A stretch of 64,000 nt of DNA from Trichothermofontia sichuanensis B231. Lineage in GTDB: Bacteria > Cyanobacteriota > Cyanobacteriia > B231. A program made the translations under genes and the position numbers. Positions 52,339-63,022 of this stretch are shown here, piece after piece. The notes beneath the pieces are model-generated. The model saw nothing but the letters and a program-made list of their open reading frames with translations. It ran no database searches and was not told the DNA's origin. Each line of letters starts with the position of its first letter. The stretch's first letter is position 1. Location: NCBI RefSeq assembly GCF_026240635.1, contig NZ_CP110848.1:3491741-3555740 (forward strand), written 5' to 3'.

Positions 52339-54024
52339 CTAGAGCCGATTTAGACCCTCCTGTTGTGTCCTTGCGTAAATGCAGATTTTCGGGTTGATTT
52401 TGTCAAAGTTAGAGTGAATCGTGCGCTTTTCCAGGTATCGCTCTCCCAATTCCTGATGATTTAATAAATCAGGCCAAGGTTGGGAACGATAGGCAAACAC
52501 CTTTTGATAGCCTAATGTCCCCTGTTCTAATTGGTCAAAAAACTCGTATTGGGGTGAGCCAGGGGCAAAGCGACGAATATCGTAGCCACTGGTCGTAATC
52601 ACATATTCAAAGGGATATTGCTCCAGATGAGCGATCGTTGGTTCCATAGCGATATCAACATGGTCATAGTGCTCTTCAAGACGGGGTAAATAGCGCTTGG
52701 CTCCAGTGGCTAAAATACTGGCCTCTTCAGGGATATTCGCAGCCATCCACGCCTCGACGGTATAACGGGAATCGTGCTTCATTAAGACATTAATCGAGTA
52801 GCTATAAAAAAAACTGTAGATAAAGATGAGACTAATGGCTAGCGATCGCCACGGCCAGCGATACCGTGGGATTGGATGATTAATCTGAGCTTGTATTTGC
52901 ATTGGTACCAAGTGTTGTGCTAACCACTGCCCTCCGAAAATTGTCAGGATCAGATTGATTGCCAGCAAATAGCGTACATCATTAAACACAATCACTGTGA
53001 TATAGGTTAAATAGTAGGAGATCAAAGGTACCCAAAGCATCAGAGCAAGGGCATGTTGCCGGGGTTTACACAGGGCTGTGATTAGGCCAACTAGACAGAC
53101 GATATACAGGGGCCAACCAGAGGCAAAACGAATATGTCGCCAGCTTTGCCAGAACATTTGTAAATGCCCGCCGAGGGTCTGCTCATAGCGCGGGACAACC
53201 CTTGCTGAGCCAGTGGTAATCAGTTCCAGATGTCTCAGAAATCCCTGCCAGTTAAAAATGATATTGTTTAACAGAACAAAAGTGATAATCCCGGCTAGTA
53301 AGGGATAAACGAGGCGCGGGTCACGTAATATATGTATCCAAATTGGTGATTGTCGTTGTTCGTCAGCATGTTGTTTAAGAAACTGGTAATATCGCCAGAG
53401 GATAAAAAATGGCGTGAGGATATAAAATCCGTAGGCTTGATCTTTGGTGGCAACGGCGATCGCAGCCACAATCGCAAACAAAAGATAATCCTTTAATAAA
53501 TGAGCTTTAAGAATTCGGATATAGAAAATAAGTGATAACATCACCCAAAATAGATAGGGCACATCTAGATTGACGACTTTGGCATAATAAACCATAGGCA
53601 GGAGGACTGCCGTCATCAGGGCCGACCATAATGCTGATGATTGGGAATAAACTTCCCTGGCTAGGATATAGATTAATCCAACGATCGCGGCCCCCATGAG
53701 CACACTTAGCGATCGGCCTAGATAAAACACGGTCGTATAGATTTCTAGGTCTTCAGTAAGCTTAGTAAAATCACCATGATTAAGCCAATAAACTGGCAGG
53801 TATAGGATCGCTAACAGATAAAAGTGGAAAGGTGGATATTTTTCGGACCATCCATTCGTAAATCCAGCCTGCATTCCCCGCAAAACTTGGGACGGCAAGA
53901 CTTCATCGACAGCCCACCCACTGAAGCTCGGCAGCCCCCAGCCCATTCCATCACAATAGAGGCAAACACTTAAAACTAGAATCGTGACTAATAGACGATG
54001 TTGAGGTTGAAATCGTTGTATCAA
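52339..54024 (-). CDS. GT39/ArnT-like integral-membrane glycosyltransferase
   Basis: A 561-residue protein with about 10-12 hydrophobic segments and a soluble C-terminal part. The N-terminal loop WAVDEVLPSQVLRG with an acidic residue after the first helix matches the DxD/E site of GT39-type (PMT/ArnT-like) enzymes that use polyprenyl-phosphate sugars. The acceptor (protein or lipid) is unknown. The coding sequence is more AT-rich than its neighbours, which might indicate a transferred gene. It has no sugar-operon neighbours. Confidence 0.75.
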   Translation of the reverse strand: MIQRFQPQHRLLVTILVLSVCLYCDGMGWGLPSFSGWAVDEVLPSQVLRGMQAGFTNGWSEKYPPFHFYLLAILYLPVYWLNHGDFTKLTEDLEIYTTVFYLGRSLSVLMGAAIVGLIYILAREVYSQSSALWSALMTAVLLPMVYYAKVVNLDVPYLFWVMLSLIFYIRILKAHLLKDYLLFAIVAAIAVATKDQAYGFYILTPFFILWRYYQFLKQHADEQRQSPIWIHILRDPRLVYPLLAGIITFVLLNNIIFNWQGFLRHLELITTGSARVVPRYEQTLGGHLQMFWQSWRHIRFASGWPLYIVCLVGLITALCKPRQHALALMLWVPLISYYLTYITVIVFNDVRYLLAINLILTIFGGQWLAQHLVPMQIQAQINHPIPRYRWPWRSLAISLIFIYSFFYSYSINVLMKHDSRYTVEAWMAANIPEEASILATGAKRYLPRLEEHYDHVDIAMEPTIAHLEQYPFEYVITTSGYDIRRFAPGSPQYEFFDQLEQGTLGYQKVFAYRSQPWPDLLNHQELGERYLEKRTIHSNFDKINPKICIYARTQQEGLNRL

Positions 54025-54029
54025 GATGC

Positions 54030-54135
54030 CTGATTGACTAACAAAACTTTGGAGGTGTCAAACCCACTCTAGGAGAGAAGCCTAGCTTACAGCCCTGACC
54101 TCAATCATAAAGTACAGTGTTACCTGGGTAGGATG
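54030..54135. repeat. Fragments of families D and C
   Basis: CTGATTGACTAACAAAACT at 54030 is the inner-facing end of a D element; TTACAGCCCTGACCT...ATAAAGTACAGTG at 54089-54120 is the right end of a C element on the other strand. Neither element is complete. Confidence 0.45.
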
Positions 54136-54157
54136 GGATATCCCCCAGGTGTGACCC

Positions 54158-54655
54158 TCACCGTTGTCCTGCAAGACTTTCCAGGGCAATACGCCCCTGG
54201 GTGCGGGGCGATTGAGGGCACTGGTGTCGAGGTAGATTCTCAGACGGGGGCTGGGCAGCGGCTGGTGCTTTTAGGATACAAGGAGTTGATTTGAGGTGGC
54301 ATGATATTGTAATCACTAACCCAACGCGACTCCCCATGCTGGATCTCCCGCAAGCGGGTCTGGGTGGTGGGATGGAGGGAGAGGGTGGCGGCTTGACCTT
54401 GCTGGACGGCTTGCTGAAAGAGATGACAGAGTCGGCTGCGGCCTCCTCCAACACCGCCACCGCTTGTACATTCCCCCGAATCCGATCCCAAACCACCGTT
54501 CCCAACGTCATCACCTTCTCAGAAAGCGCTGCTGTTAGTTGCTTCCCCAGTTCCCCAGCATCACTTTCCACAAACTTTTCCACAAACTTATTTAGCGCGA
54601 TCGTTGCGATCGCCTGCGCCGCCGCCCACGTCAACACATCCATACTTAACGCCAA
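54158..54655 (-). CDS. Hypothetical protein, probably frame-disrupted
   Basis: 165 residues. The first 75 (MALSMDVLTWAAAQAIATIALNKFVEKF through VVWDRIRGNVQAVAVLEEAA) are a convincing helical N-terminus with a hydrophobic segment. After that the frame turns into a Pro/Ser-rich run that looks non-native, while another frame of the same strand contains a more natural-looking stretch (CHLFQQAVQQGQAATLSLHP, further REIQHGESRW) over 54240-54440. I suspect a frameshift near 54430; the gene may be dead. Confidence 0.45.
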   Translation of the reverse strand: MALSMDVLTWAAAQAIATIALNKFVEKFVESDAGELGKQLTAALSEKVMTLGTVVWDRIRGNVQAVAVLEEAAADSVISFSKPSSKVKPPPSPSIPPPRPACGRSSMGSRVGLVITISCHLKSTPCILKAPAAAQPPSENLPRHQCPQSPRTQGRIALESLAGQR

Positions 54656-54719
54656 CCCCCAGCGCTAAACCTTGTCCTGATTATGACAATCACTCGCCCC
54701 CTCTACCAGTAACGTTTGA

Positions 54720-54824
54720 AACGCCAGGGTTGAGGATCTAGATTCGCCACCCTTAGATAATAATCTTCCTCCAGAAGCGGAAACTTTTGAAGCGATCGCT
54801 GATCGCCTAGCTGACAACTTCTAA
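54720..54824 (+). pseudogene. Possible small-protein remnant
   Basis: A 34-residue in-frame stretch between stops (ending DNNLPPEAETFEAIADRLADNF) has natural composition with an amphipathic C-terminal helix, as in small antitoxins, but no start codon. It is given only as a possible decayed gene; chance is equally possible. Confidence 0.2.
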
Positions 54825-54871
54825 ATGTATGTTGGGGCTACGCCGCCTGCTCTATCAGATTATGCCGTTAG

Positions 54872-54983
54872 GGCTCTTCTGAGTTTATGGTGGGGGCGCG
54901 TAGCGCCCCCACCATAAACTCAGCATTTGCGATCGTTTATTTGTAGCTGCTGATACTGCTTACCCCAAAATCCCAGAAGAACC
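54872..54983 (-). repeat. Family B element, copy 4 (intact)
   Basis: 112 bp, ends GGCTCTTCTG and CAGAAGAACC, flanked on both sides by GCCGTTAG (54864-54871 and 54984-54991), an exact 8-bp duplication. It is in the same orientation as copy 3 and is the best empty-site reference for it. It fills a large part of the 54656-55038 spacer. Confidence 0.88.
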
Positions 54984-55038
54984 GCCGTTAGTTGCGCCGG
55001 AATTTATGGTAGATTCAAACCAATCTATCGTTTCATCC

Positions 55039-57240
<2,202 letters not shown>

Positions 57241-57313
57241 TCACCCCCCTAGCTTACCGCTCATCAAAGCGTTAAACCCCTCAGGGATGTTCGTGGCACC
57301 AAGGTGTATTTTA

Positions 57314-57376
57314 TTTATTGCGTTTATTACGTTTATTGCGTTTATTGCGTTTATTGCGTTTATTGCGTTTATTGCG
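57314..57376. repeat. Seven-copy 9-bp tandem repeat
   Basis: TTTATTGCG repeated seven times without gaps (the second copy is TTTATTACG), with a degenerate eighth copy. It lies between the divergent ligA and antitoxin genes, about 90 bp from ligA's start and 70 bp from the antitoxin start, so copy number could affect promoter spacing of either. Confidence 0.9.
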
Positions 57377-57446
57377 TTCGTGACGCATACTGAATCACAA
57401 CGACTCTTGACAAGTGTTGACACTACCCGATATCTGGAGACGGGAC

Positions 57447-57890
57447 ATGGCTATTCACATTGCTGATTTTCCAGAAACAATTACACCGACTGCGGAAGAC
57501 ACAGAACTTGCACAAGCGTTGAGTTATCAGCTTTCAATGTTGATAAACCAATACCCGACGGAAAGTCACTCTTCTAGCCTGAAACTATGTGTGCAGATTG
57601 ATAATAAACCAGAAGAGTTGGTTATTCCGCTGTTCGCTTTGCGACTTTTAAAAGATCTTTTGACGCAGATAGTTCACGGCCATACGGTTATCTTGATGCC
57701 TATTCATACTGAGTTAACGACGCAACAGGCCGCAGAGATTCTGAATGTGTCACGTTCATTTCTGATCAATCTGCTAGATGATGGTAAGATTCCCTACCGA
57801 AAAGTGGGTACCCATCGTTGAATCCGTTTTGATGACCTGATCGCCTACAAGCAGGAGATCGATCAGCAAAGATTGCAAACACTATCCTGA
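57447..57890 (+). pseudogene. Excisionase-type (HTH) antitoxin with an in-frame stop
   Basis: From the ATG at 57447 (GGAG upstream) the frame reads 124 residues and then meets TGA at 57819-57821. Translation across it gives IRFDDLIAYKQEIDQQRLQ and a stop at 57888. The region around TTQQAAEILNVSRSFLINLLDDGKIPYRKVGTHR is the excisionase/MerR-like helix-turn-helix of antitoxins paired with PIN toxins; the normal next residue is Arg, so a CGA to TGA change explains the lesion. The truncated product may still dimerise and bind DNA. A toxin relic follows. Confidence 0.72.
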
Positions 57891-58068
57891 TGAGTTTGTT
57901 ACCCAGTTAATTGATTTAGATCCTTTAATCGTTTGTGCTGCTGCTAAACGACAACGCCTGAGTTTGCAAAAACTGCCTTATAGTATTGACGATCTCATGG
58001 TTGCTTATGAAAACCAAGGTTTGGTTCAGACCGTGGCAGCACTAAGACCATACTATGAACGACTTTGA
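57886..58068 (+). pseudogene. PIN-domain (VapC-like) toxin remnant
   Basis: Starting within the antitoxin's last codons, a 60-residue stretch (PDEFVTQLIDLDPLIVCAAA, later YSIDDLMVAYENQGLVQTVA, ending PYYERL) matches the C-terminal end of a PIN toxin of this antitoxin class. The N-terminal part with the acidic nuclease residues and its start codon is missing, so an internal deletion removed about two thirds of the toxin. Together with the antitoxin stop this locus is a dead toxin-antitoxin pair. Confidence 0.62.
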
Positions 58069-58105
58069 AGTCCTTCACTAGGTTGCTGGTTAGATTGACA
58101 TTCCC

Positions 58106-59368
58106 CTACCGCAGTACGATCCAGCTATAGGTGACGGCTAGGGTTATCAGGGTCAGGGGTAAACCAAAGCGCAGATGTTGCCAGAACGAGAGGGTACACC
58201 CGGCGGAGGCGGCAGCTTCAACCATAATTAAGTTGGCAACGGAGCCGAACAGGGTCAGGTTACCGGCCAAGGTGGAGCCAGCCGCTAGGAGTAACCAGCT
58301 TTCCGTATTCCCCGGCCCGATCGCCCCTTGCAATAACAACACGGCTGGCACATTGGAAATCAGATTAGACAGTCCTACCGTGATCGCCAATAACCCGACG
58401 GGATGGGCCACCCACGCCCCTACCCCTGTCAATAGGGGCAACGATGCTGCTGCGACGACGCTCAGCGATCGCACACAGGCAGTCAGGATAAACAGGCCCG
58501 AAAACAACACCAGCAAGGACCAGTCCACCTGCTGCAAGACGCGCTCTGGCTTAATCCGCCGGGTAACCAACAGGGCGGCTGCCGCTAAAAACGCCGATTC
58601 CCCCAGGGGGAGGCCCACCACAAACGCGCTCAGGAGCAAACTGGTGATGATCAGCGTTTTCACTAACAGGGCGCGATGGTAGCGCAGACGCGGTAATTCC
58701 GGGAAGGTGCCGGGAGCCAGCGATCGCACCTCCGGGTAGAGCAGCCATAGTAACCCCAGTTGGATTCCTAACCCGACGATCGCCACCGGCACCAGTGCCT
58801 GGGCAAAGTCCAGATAGCCAATCCCGGAAAATGCCCCCACCAGGATATTCTGGGGATTGCCACTTAGGGTCGCCAGGGAGCCGATATTGGTCGCCCCAGC
58901 GATCGCCAGCAGGTAGGGAATGGGATTGAGCTTGAGCGATCGCGTCAGTTGCAAGGTTAACGGGGTACTGACTAGGGCCAGGGTATCGTTGAGGAAGACC
59001 GCCGAAAGGAGGCCCGTGCCCACCGTCAGCACTCCCAATAAGCCAAAGGGACTACGGGTTAAGCGCAGCAGGGAGAGGAGCGCCAGATTGAAAAAGCCCG
59101 CATAGGACAGGTAGGCATTGACCACCATCATGCTCAGCAAAAACACGATCGTGTTGGCATCGATCGCCTGCCAAGCTGCCTCTAAACTCAACGTTCCCAA
59201 CCCGATCAACAAAGCTGCACTGACCAGGGCGATCGTGGCCCGATTCATGCGCAATCCCGGCACCGAACCAATCCCCAGGGCGACGTAGCTGAATGCCACT
59301 ACGATGATTTGTAGCCCAGTGAGCGCGTTGGACATTTCCAAAGTAGCCGGTTGCGAGGCAGATATCAC
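58106..59368 (-). CDS. SLC13/ArsB-NhaD-type anion permease
   Basis: A 420-residue inner-membrane protein with 10-12 hydrophobic segments. The stretch FLNDTLALVSTPLTLQLTRSL and the following GATNIGSLATLSGNPQNILVGAF match the ion-transporter family (ArsB/NhaD/DASS), with a second similar hairpin (NLISNVPAVLLLQ) in the C-terminal half, as expected for its inverted internal repeat. The substrate could be arsenite, dicarboxylate, sulfate or Na+/H+; there is no arsenic operon beside it. Starts at 59368 or 59335 are both possible. Confidence 0.82.
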   Translation of the reverse strand: MISASQPATLEMSNALTGLQIIVVAFSYVALGIGSVPGLRMNRATIALVSAALLIGLGTLSLEAAWQAIDANTIVFLLSMMVVNAYLSYAGFFNLALLSLLRLTRSPFGLLGVLTVGTGLLSAVFLNDTLALVSTPLTLQLTRSLKLNPIPYLLAIAGATNIGSLATLSGNPQNILVGAFSGIGYLDFAQALVPVAIVGLGIQLGLLWLLYPEVRSLAPGTFPELPRLRYHRALLVKTLIITSLLLSAFVVGLPLGESAFLAAAALLVTRRIKPERVLQQVDWSLLVLFSGLFILTACVRSLSVVAAASLPLLTGVGAWVAHPVGLLAITVGLSNLISNVPAVLLLQGAIGPGNTESWLLLAAGSTLAGNLTLFGSVANLIMVEAAASAGCTLSFWQHLRFGLPLTLITLAVTYSWIVLR

Positions 59369-59465
59369 CCGCGGGAATCGCTTCCGTATCCGTGATTGAT
59401 TCAGTCAACGCTTAGAATAGTCGCATACTCAGCTCAAGTACTCAATTGCGCTCCCACCTCACCCT

Positions 59466-60101
59466 ATGCAAACCCACGATCGTCCCTCTGCCCCGGTGCG
59501 CCTGTCCGAACGCGATCGCACGGCCACGGTGCGCCGTACCACAGGCGAAACCGATGTGTCCGTCACCATTAACCTGGATGGCACCGGCCAATGTAACGCC
59601 CAGACCGGCATTCCCTTTCTGGATCACATGCTGCACCAGATCGCGTCCCACGGCCTGATTGATCTTGATATCCAGGCAACCGGCGATCTTCATATTGATG
59701 ACCACCACACCAACGAGGACGTGGGGATTACCCTAGGACAGGCATTGCATCAAGCCCTCGGCGATCGCAAAGGCATCGTGCGGTTCGGCAACTTTCTGGC
59801 TCCTCTGGATGAGGCGCTGATCCAGGTTGCCCTGGATTTTTCCGGGCGGCCCCACCTGAGCTATGGGCTGGCGATTCCCACCGAGCGGGTGGGAACCTAC
59901 GATACCCAGTTAGTACGGGAATTCTTCGTGGCCCTGGTCAACCACAGCCAGATGACCCTACATATTCGTCAACTGGACGGCATCAATTCGCACCATATTA
60001 TTGAAGCCACCTTTAAAGCCTTTGCCCGCTCCCTGCGGCTGGCAGTAGCGGTTGATCCGCGCCGGGTAGATGCCATCCCTAGCTCCAAAGGAGTTCTGTA
60101 G
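59466..60101 (+). CDS. hisB: Imidazoleglycerol-phosphate dehydratase
   Basis: A 211-residue enzyme of histidine synthesis (monofunctional HisB, without the phosphatase domain of enterics). The duplicated metal-binding motifs are [11 protein letters not shown] and, in the second half, [20 protein letters not shown], and [11 protein letters not shown] is also present. It dehydrates imidazoleglycerol phosphate. The gene is single, as his genes in cyanobacteria usually are. The start is the ATG at 59466. Confidence 0.95.
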   Translation: MQTHDRPSAPVRLSERDRTATVRRTTGETDVSVTINLDGTGQCNAQTGIPFLDHMLHQIASHGLIDLDIQATGDLHIDDHHTNEDVGITLGQALHQALGDRKGIVRFGNFLAPLDEALIQVALDFSGRPHLSYGLAIPTERVGTYDTQLVREFFVALVNHSQMTLHIRQLDGINSHHIIEATFKAFARSLRLAVAVDPRRVDAIPSSKGVL

Positions 60102-60216
60102 ACCCTTTGGTTAATAACGCTTGAAAGAACTGGGACCCGGTGTCAAGATCACAATGATTGAGTCAGTAGAAGTTGATACGGCTTGGTTTGCAAAAATTTA
60201 ATTCAATGAGGTCTAA

Positions 60217-60459
60217 ATGGTTGCAACCCTTAATAAACCATCTTCGTTAATCCATGAGATCCGGATCGAGAAAGTTGGCAACTGGGATTTATTCAAATTT
60301 AGTGAATCTCTTCAACTGCGAATGGAGACCCTTCTAGAAAAGAAAAAAGCTGATCAACTCACGCCTGATGAACTTGCTGAATTAGATGCGATTGGAGAGC
60401 TAGATCGTATTTTTACGCATATCAACGCGATGCTCGCTGCTCAACATGCCAATCAGTGA
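60217..60459 (+). CDS. Small protein, partner of the HNH gene
   Basis: An 80-residue protein (MVATLNKPSSLIHEIRIEKV start) rich in charged helices in the second half (METLLEKKKADQLTPDELAEL). The next gene starts 14 bases before its end, so the two are translationally coupled. No family is recognised beyond similarity to small unknown cyanobacterial proteins that precede HNH genes. It could be an antitoxin- or chaperone-like partner, but that is only inferred. Confidence 0.6.
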   Translation: MVATLNKPSSLIHEIRIEKVGNWDLFKFSESLQLRMETLLEKKKADQLTPDELAELDAIGELDRIFTHINAMLAAQHANQ

Positions 60460-60898
60460 TGAAGTCAGGCAGGCTATTCGAGAGCGTGCTAACTATATCT
60501 GCGAGTATTGCCACTCTCCAGAACGGTTGAGTGCTAATCGGTTTACTGTTGATCATGTCATCCCAAAATCTTTGGGAGGTTCCGACGCACTCGACAATCT
60601 TGCGCTGGCGTGTCGTCGTTGCAACGAGAGGCGTTACAATTTTGTGGCTGGTATCGATCCAGAGACCCAAGAAATTGTTCCTATTTTTAATCCTCGCAAA
60701 CAAAAATGGGCAGAGCATTGTGTTTGGCAAGATAAGGGCGTTGTCATAGGAGGAACTACACCCATTGGTCGTGCAACTTGCCTGCGGCTTGATTTGAATG
60801 ATACTCGTTATCCAGAGGAAGATTCTATTCGAGCAACCAGACGATTGTGGATACAAACCGGATTACACCCTCCAGCAGATGATCCGTGTCAAGCTTGA
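60446..60898 (+). CDS. HNH endonuclease
   Basis: A 150-residue nuclease with the HNH core: CEYC (C19, C22), VDHVIPKSLGG (D36, H37), N51 and the second Cys pair CRRCN (C56, C59). The two Cys pairs bind structural zinc. The C-terminal 80 residues are family-variable. Such stand-alone HNH proteins are often mobile or selfish, or repair-linked. The start lies within the preceding gene. The role is unassigned. Confidence 0.8.
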   Translation: MPISDEVRQAIRERANYICEYCHSPERLSANRFTVDHVIPKSLGGSDALDNLALACRRCNERRYNFVAGIDPETQEIVPIFNPRKQKWAEHCVWQDKGVVIGGTTPIGRATCLRLDLNDTRYPEEDSIRATRRLWIQTGLHPPADDPCQA

Positions 60899-61083
60899 AG
60901 TAGTTTAGCTGCCAGCCAGCTAACCCTGCGTGGCAGCGGACAGACGAAAGTCGCTGTTATTAAGTTTAAGGTTATCCGCCGCCGCTGCACTTCACCGTTC
61001 CCCAGATGAGGGACTTGGTTAGACCTTGTTGATTGACAAATCTTTTCCCCTTTCACGAGGAGAGAGAACAGAGAAAAGAGAAC

Positions 61084-61195
61084 GGCTCTCCTGAGTTTAT
61101 GGTGGGGGCGCTACGCGCCCCCACCATAAACTCAACGTTTCCGATCGTTTATTTGTAGTTGCTGATACTGTTTACCCCAAAATCCCAGAAGAGCC
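61084..61195 (-). repeat. Family B element, copy 5 (intact)
   Basis: 112 bp, ends GGCTCTCCTG and CAGAAGAGCC. The flanks AAGAGAAC (61076-61083 and 61196-61203) form an exact 8-bp duplication. The palindrome core reads GCGCTACGCGC, inverted relative to the GCGCGTAGCGC core of copies 1, 3 and 4, which suggests the loop can flip. Confidence 0.88.
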
Positions 61196-61217
61196 AAGAG
61201 AACAGAGAACAGAGATA

Positions 61218-61261
61218 GTCACTCAGTTTCCCGCACTTCTCACTCCTCTATCCTCACGCCT
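61218..61261 (+). repeat. Short dispersed repeat, second direct copy
   Basis: Nearly the same 44-bp TC-rich unit as at 8757-8800, in the same orientation, in the spacer upstream of chlM's end. Confidence 0.5.
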
Positions 61262-61325
61262 ATCTCCCACACCGACTTACCGAAAATCGGCTAACCAGTG
61301 CCGTGGTTTCCTCATGCAGTCTGGG

Positions 61326-62015
61326 TTAGTCTGCCCGCACCGCTTCCAGCAGGCGGGAAAAATAAAATCGGGTTTGGATCATGGCATTGCGTTCGACGCG
61401 CCAGCCCCGTGCGGCTAATTCCCGCACAATATCGGCTTCGTTGTGTTGATAGGCGCGGGTGGTTTTGCTGGGGCCGGGGAAAAACTCACCCACTTTTTTC
61501 AGGATGCTCAGCCAAAAGGTTTTGGGCGCAAAGCTGAAAATCAGGCGGGATTCGGCCAGGGATGCGAGGTGCTCGATCATGGCGATCGCGCGTTCCTGGG
61601 GATAGTGGATCAACACATCCAGGCAAATCACCGTATGGTATCGCCCACCCAGGGTCTCTAGATCTTGAACCACAAACTTGAGGTTATCCATCGTGTCCAG
61701 GATCGCGGTAGCCCGTTGCCATGCTTCCGTCGTCATTTTTTCGGAAATATCCGTGGCATAGACCTTTGCCCCAGCGGCAGCAAGGGGAATGCTGAGGCTA
61801 CCGACCCCACAACCCGCATCGCAGATCGATAGGCCCTTGAGGTTGCCATCAGCTTGTAACCAGGTGAGCACCTGCTCAACAGTTTGCTGGTGGCCCTGGC
61901 GGATGTCGAGTTGGATCCGGTTGACTTCCCCATCCCCATAAATCCGTTGCCAGCGATCGAACCCGGTGGCATTGAAATAGTCGCGAACGATCGTCTTATC
62001 GTCAACTGCACTCAT
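61326..62015 (-). CDS. chlM: Magnesium-protoporphyrin IX methyltransferase
   Basis: A 229-residue SAM-dependent methyltransferase that esterifies the C13 propionate of Mg-protoporphyrin IX in chlorophyll synthesis. Motif I CDAGCGVGSLSIPLA and the family features YFNATGFDRWQRIYGDGEVNR at the N-terminus, and FAPKTFWLSILKKVGEFFPGPS near the end, are typical of ChlM/BchM. It acts at the thylakoid or plasma membrane with Mg-chelatase. It is followed by a gene on the same strand for a bilin lyase 227 bp upstream. Confidence 0.94.
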   Translation of the reverse strand: MSAVDDKTIVRDYFNATGFDRWQRIYGDGEVNRIQLDIRQGHQQTVEQVLTWLQADGNLKGLSICDAGCGVGSLSIPLAAAGAKVYATDISEKMTTEAWQRATAILDTMDNLKFVVQDLETLGGRYHTVICLDVLIHYPQERAIAMIEHLASLAESRLIFSFAPKTFWLSILKKVGEFFPGPSKTTRAYQHNEADIVRELAARGWRVERNAMIQTRFYFSRLLEAVRAD

Positions 62016-62242
62016 AAACTTGAATTCGCTTGCGTTAGTCGCTGCTTGTGATGGATGACAGTTTCCATCCTACGGGCTAGGGGGGACGCCCACACCTCTG
62101 GCAAAGCTGGAAAGTAGAACAACACCCAACGACACCCACTTAACATTCAAATCCCACTCCTCACTCCTCACTCCTCACTTCTTACCCCATAAAAAAGGCA
62201 GGCCCGATGCCCACCCACTAGCCTCACGGCGATCGCCAGAGT

Positions 62243-62836
62243 CTACACAAGGCGTTTTTCCAGGTACTGGCCGATCATCACCTGTTCGCCCGATCGCGAA
62301 ATCACGGTTTGCCGGGTGCGGTACTGCTGGCCGATCAGCTTAATTTCTTCCTCGAAGACGGACCCCTTGTACTCGGTGCGTAGGCAGAAGCTATTGGGGG
62401 TAGGGAAGTAGAAACTGGCAGTTATAGGTTTCGTGGTCGCAAAGCCGCGATCGCGGTACAAGATATCACCCGCTACCCCAAAAACCGTTGAGCCTTTTGA
62501 CTGGGGACGCCCCGACACCGCCAACGCACTCTCCCAGATGACTTCCGCGCCACAGGTCAAGCTGGTGGGATCCGAGAGATGATGCAATGCCGCGAGATGG
62601 ATTAACTCCGGACTGCCCTGGGACAAAAAACGAACCTGGATCAAACTCACCAGTTCCTGGGTTTCCCCATCTGGCAGCGTGTAGTAGCGACGCTCCGATC
62701 GCCACTGGCCTGCCGAGCGTTGGAAAAAACTCGCCACGAATTGTTCATCGGTTAGTTGAAGAGATGAGATAGATGGAGACACTACAGTTCCCTCATGAAA
62801 ATGGGCAGGCGTGTGAGCAAACAAGCCACGGGACAT
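62243..62836 (-). CDS. CpcS/CpeS-type phycobiliprotein chromophore lyase
   Basis: A 197-residue protein of the CpcS/CpeS lyase family, a ten-stranded beta barrel of the fatty-acid-binding-protein class, which attaches phycocyanobilin to Cys of phycobiliproteins. The core is in FFQRSAGQWRSERRYYTL, with a conserved Trp/Arg-rich strand, and the C-terminal strands ending in MIGQYLEKRL are family-like. Whether it is the S, T or U type is not certain. A start at 62836 is used; the next Met codons lie well inside the barrel. Confidence 0.82.
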   Translation of the reverse strand: MSRGLFAHTPAHFHEGTVVSPSISSLQLTDEQFVASFFQRSAGQWRSERRYYTLPDGETQELVSLIQVRFLSQGSPELIHLAALHHLSDPTSLTCGAEVIWESALAVSGRPQSKGSTVFGVAGDILYRDRGFATTKPITASFYFPTPNSFCLRTEYKGSVFEEEIKLIGQQYRTRQTVISRSGEQVMIGQYLEKRLV

Positions 62837-63022
62837 TCCCCCGCACGGTGAATCTTCACTAATTGTTACCTAAATTAACAAAAAGCAACAAATTGACCAT
62901 GTATTAATGCTTAACACCTTAGCGGCTCCCTCCGGAAGAACTGTATTCAACTGCACACCATGACGATTTAAATTCGGGAGAAAAATTTAAATTCGGGGCG
63001 ATGACGAGCAGGGGAGGCCGCC

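Larger units (their letters stand above)
60899..61325. other. Spacer between HNH gene and chlM with a B element
   Basis: About 430 bp with no gene. A family D-like end fragment (GATTGACAAATCTTTTCCCC) is near 61030, a family B element at 61084-61195, and a TC-rich short repeat at 61218-61261. Confidence 0.5.
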
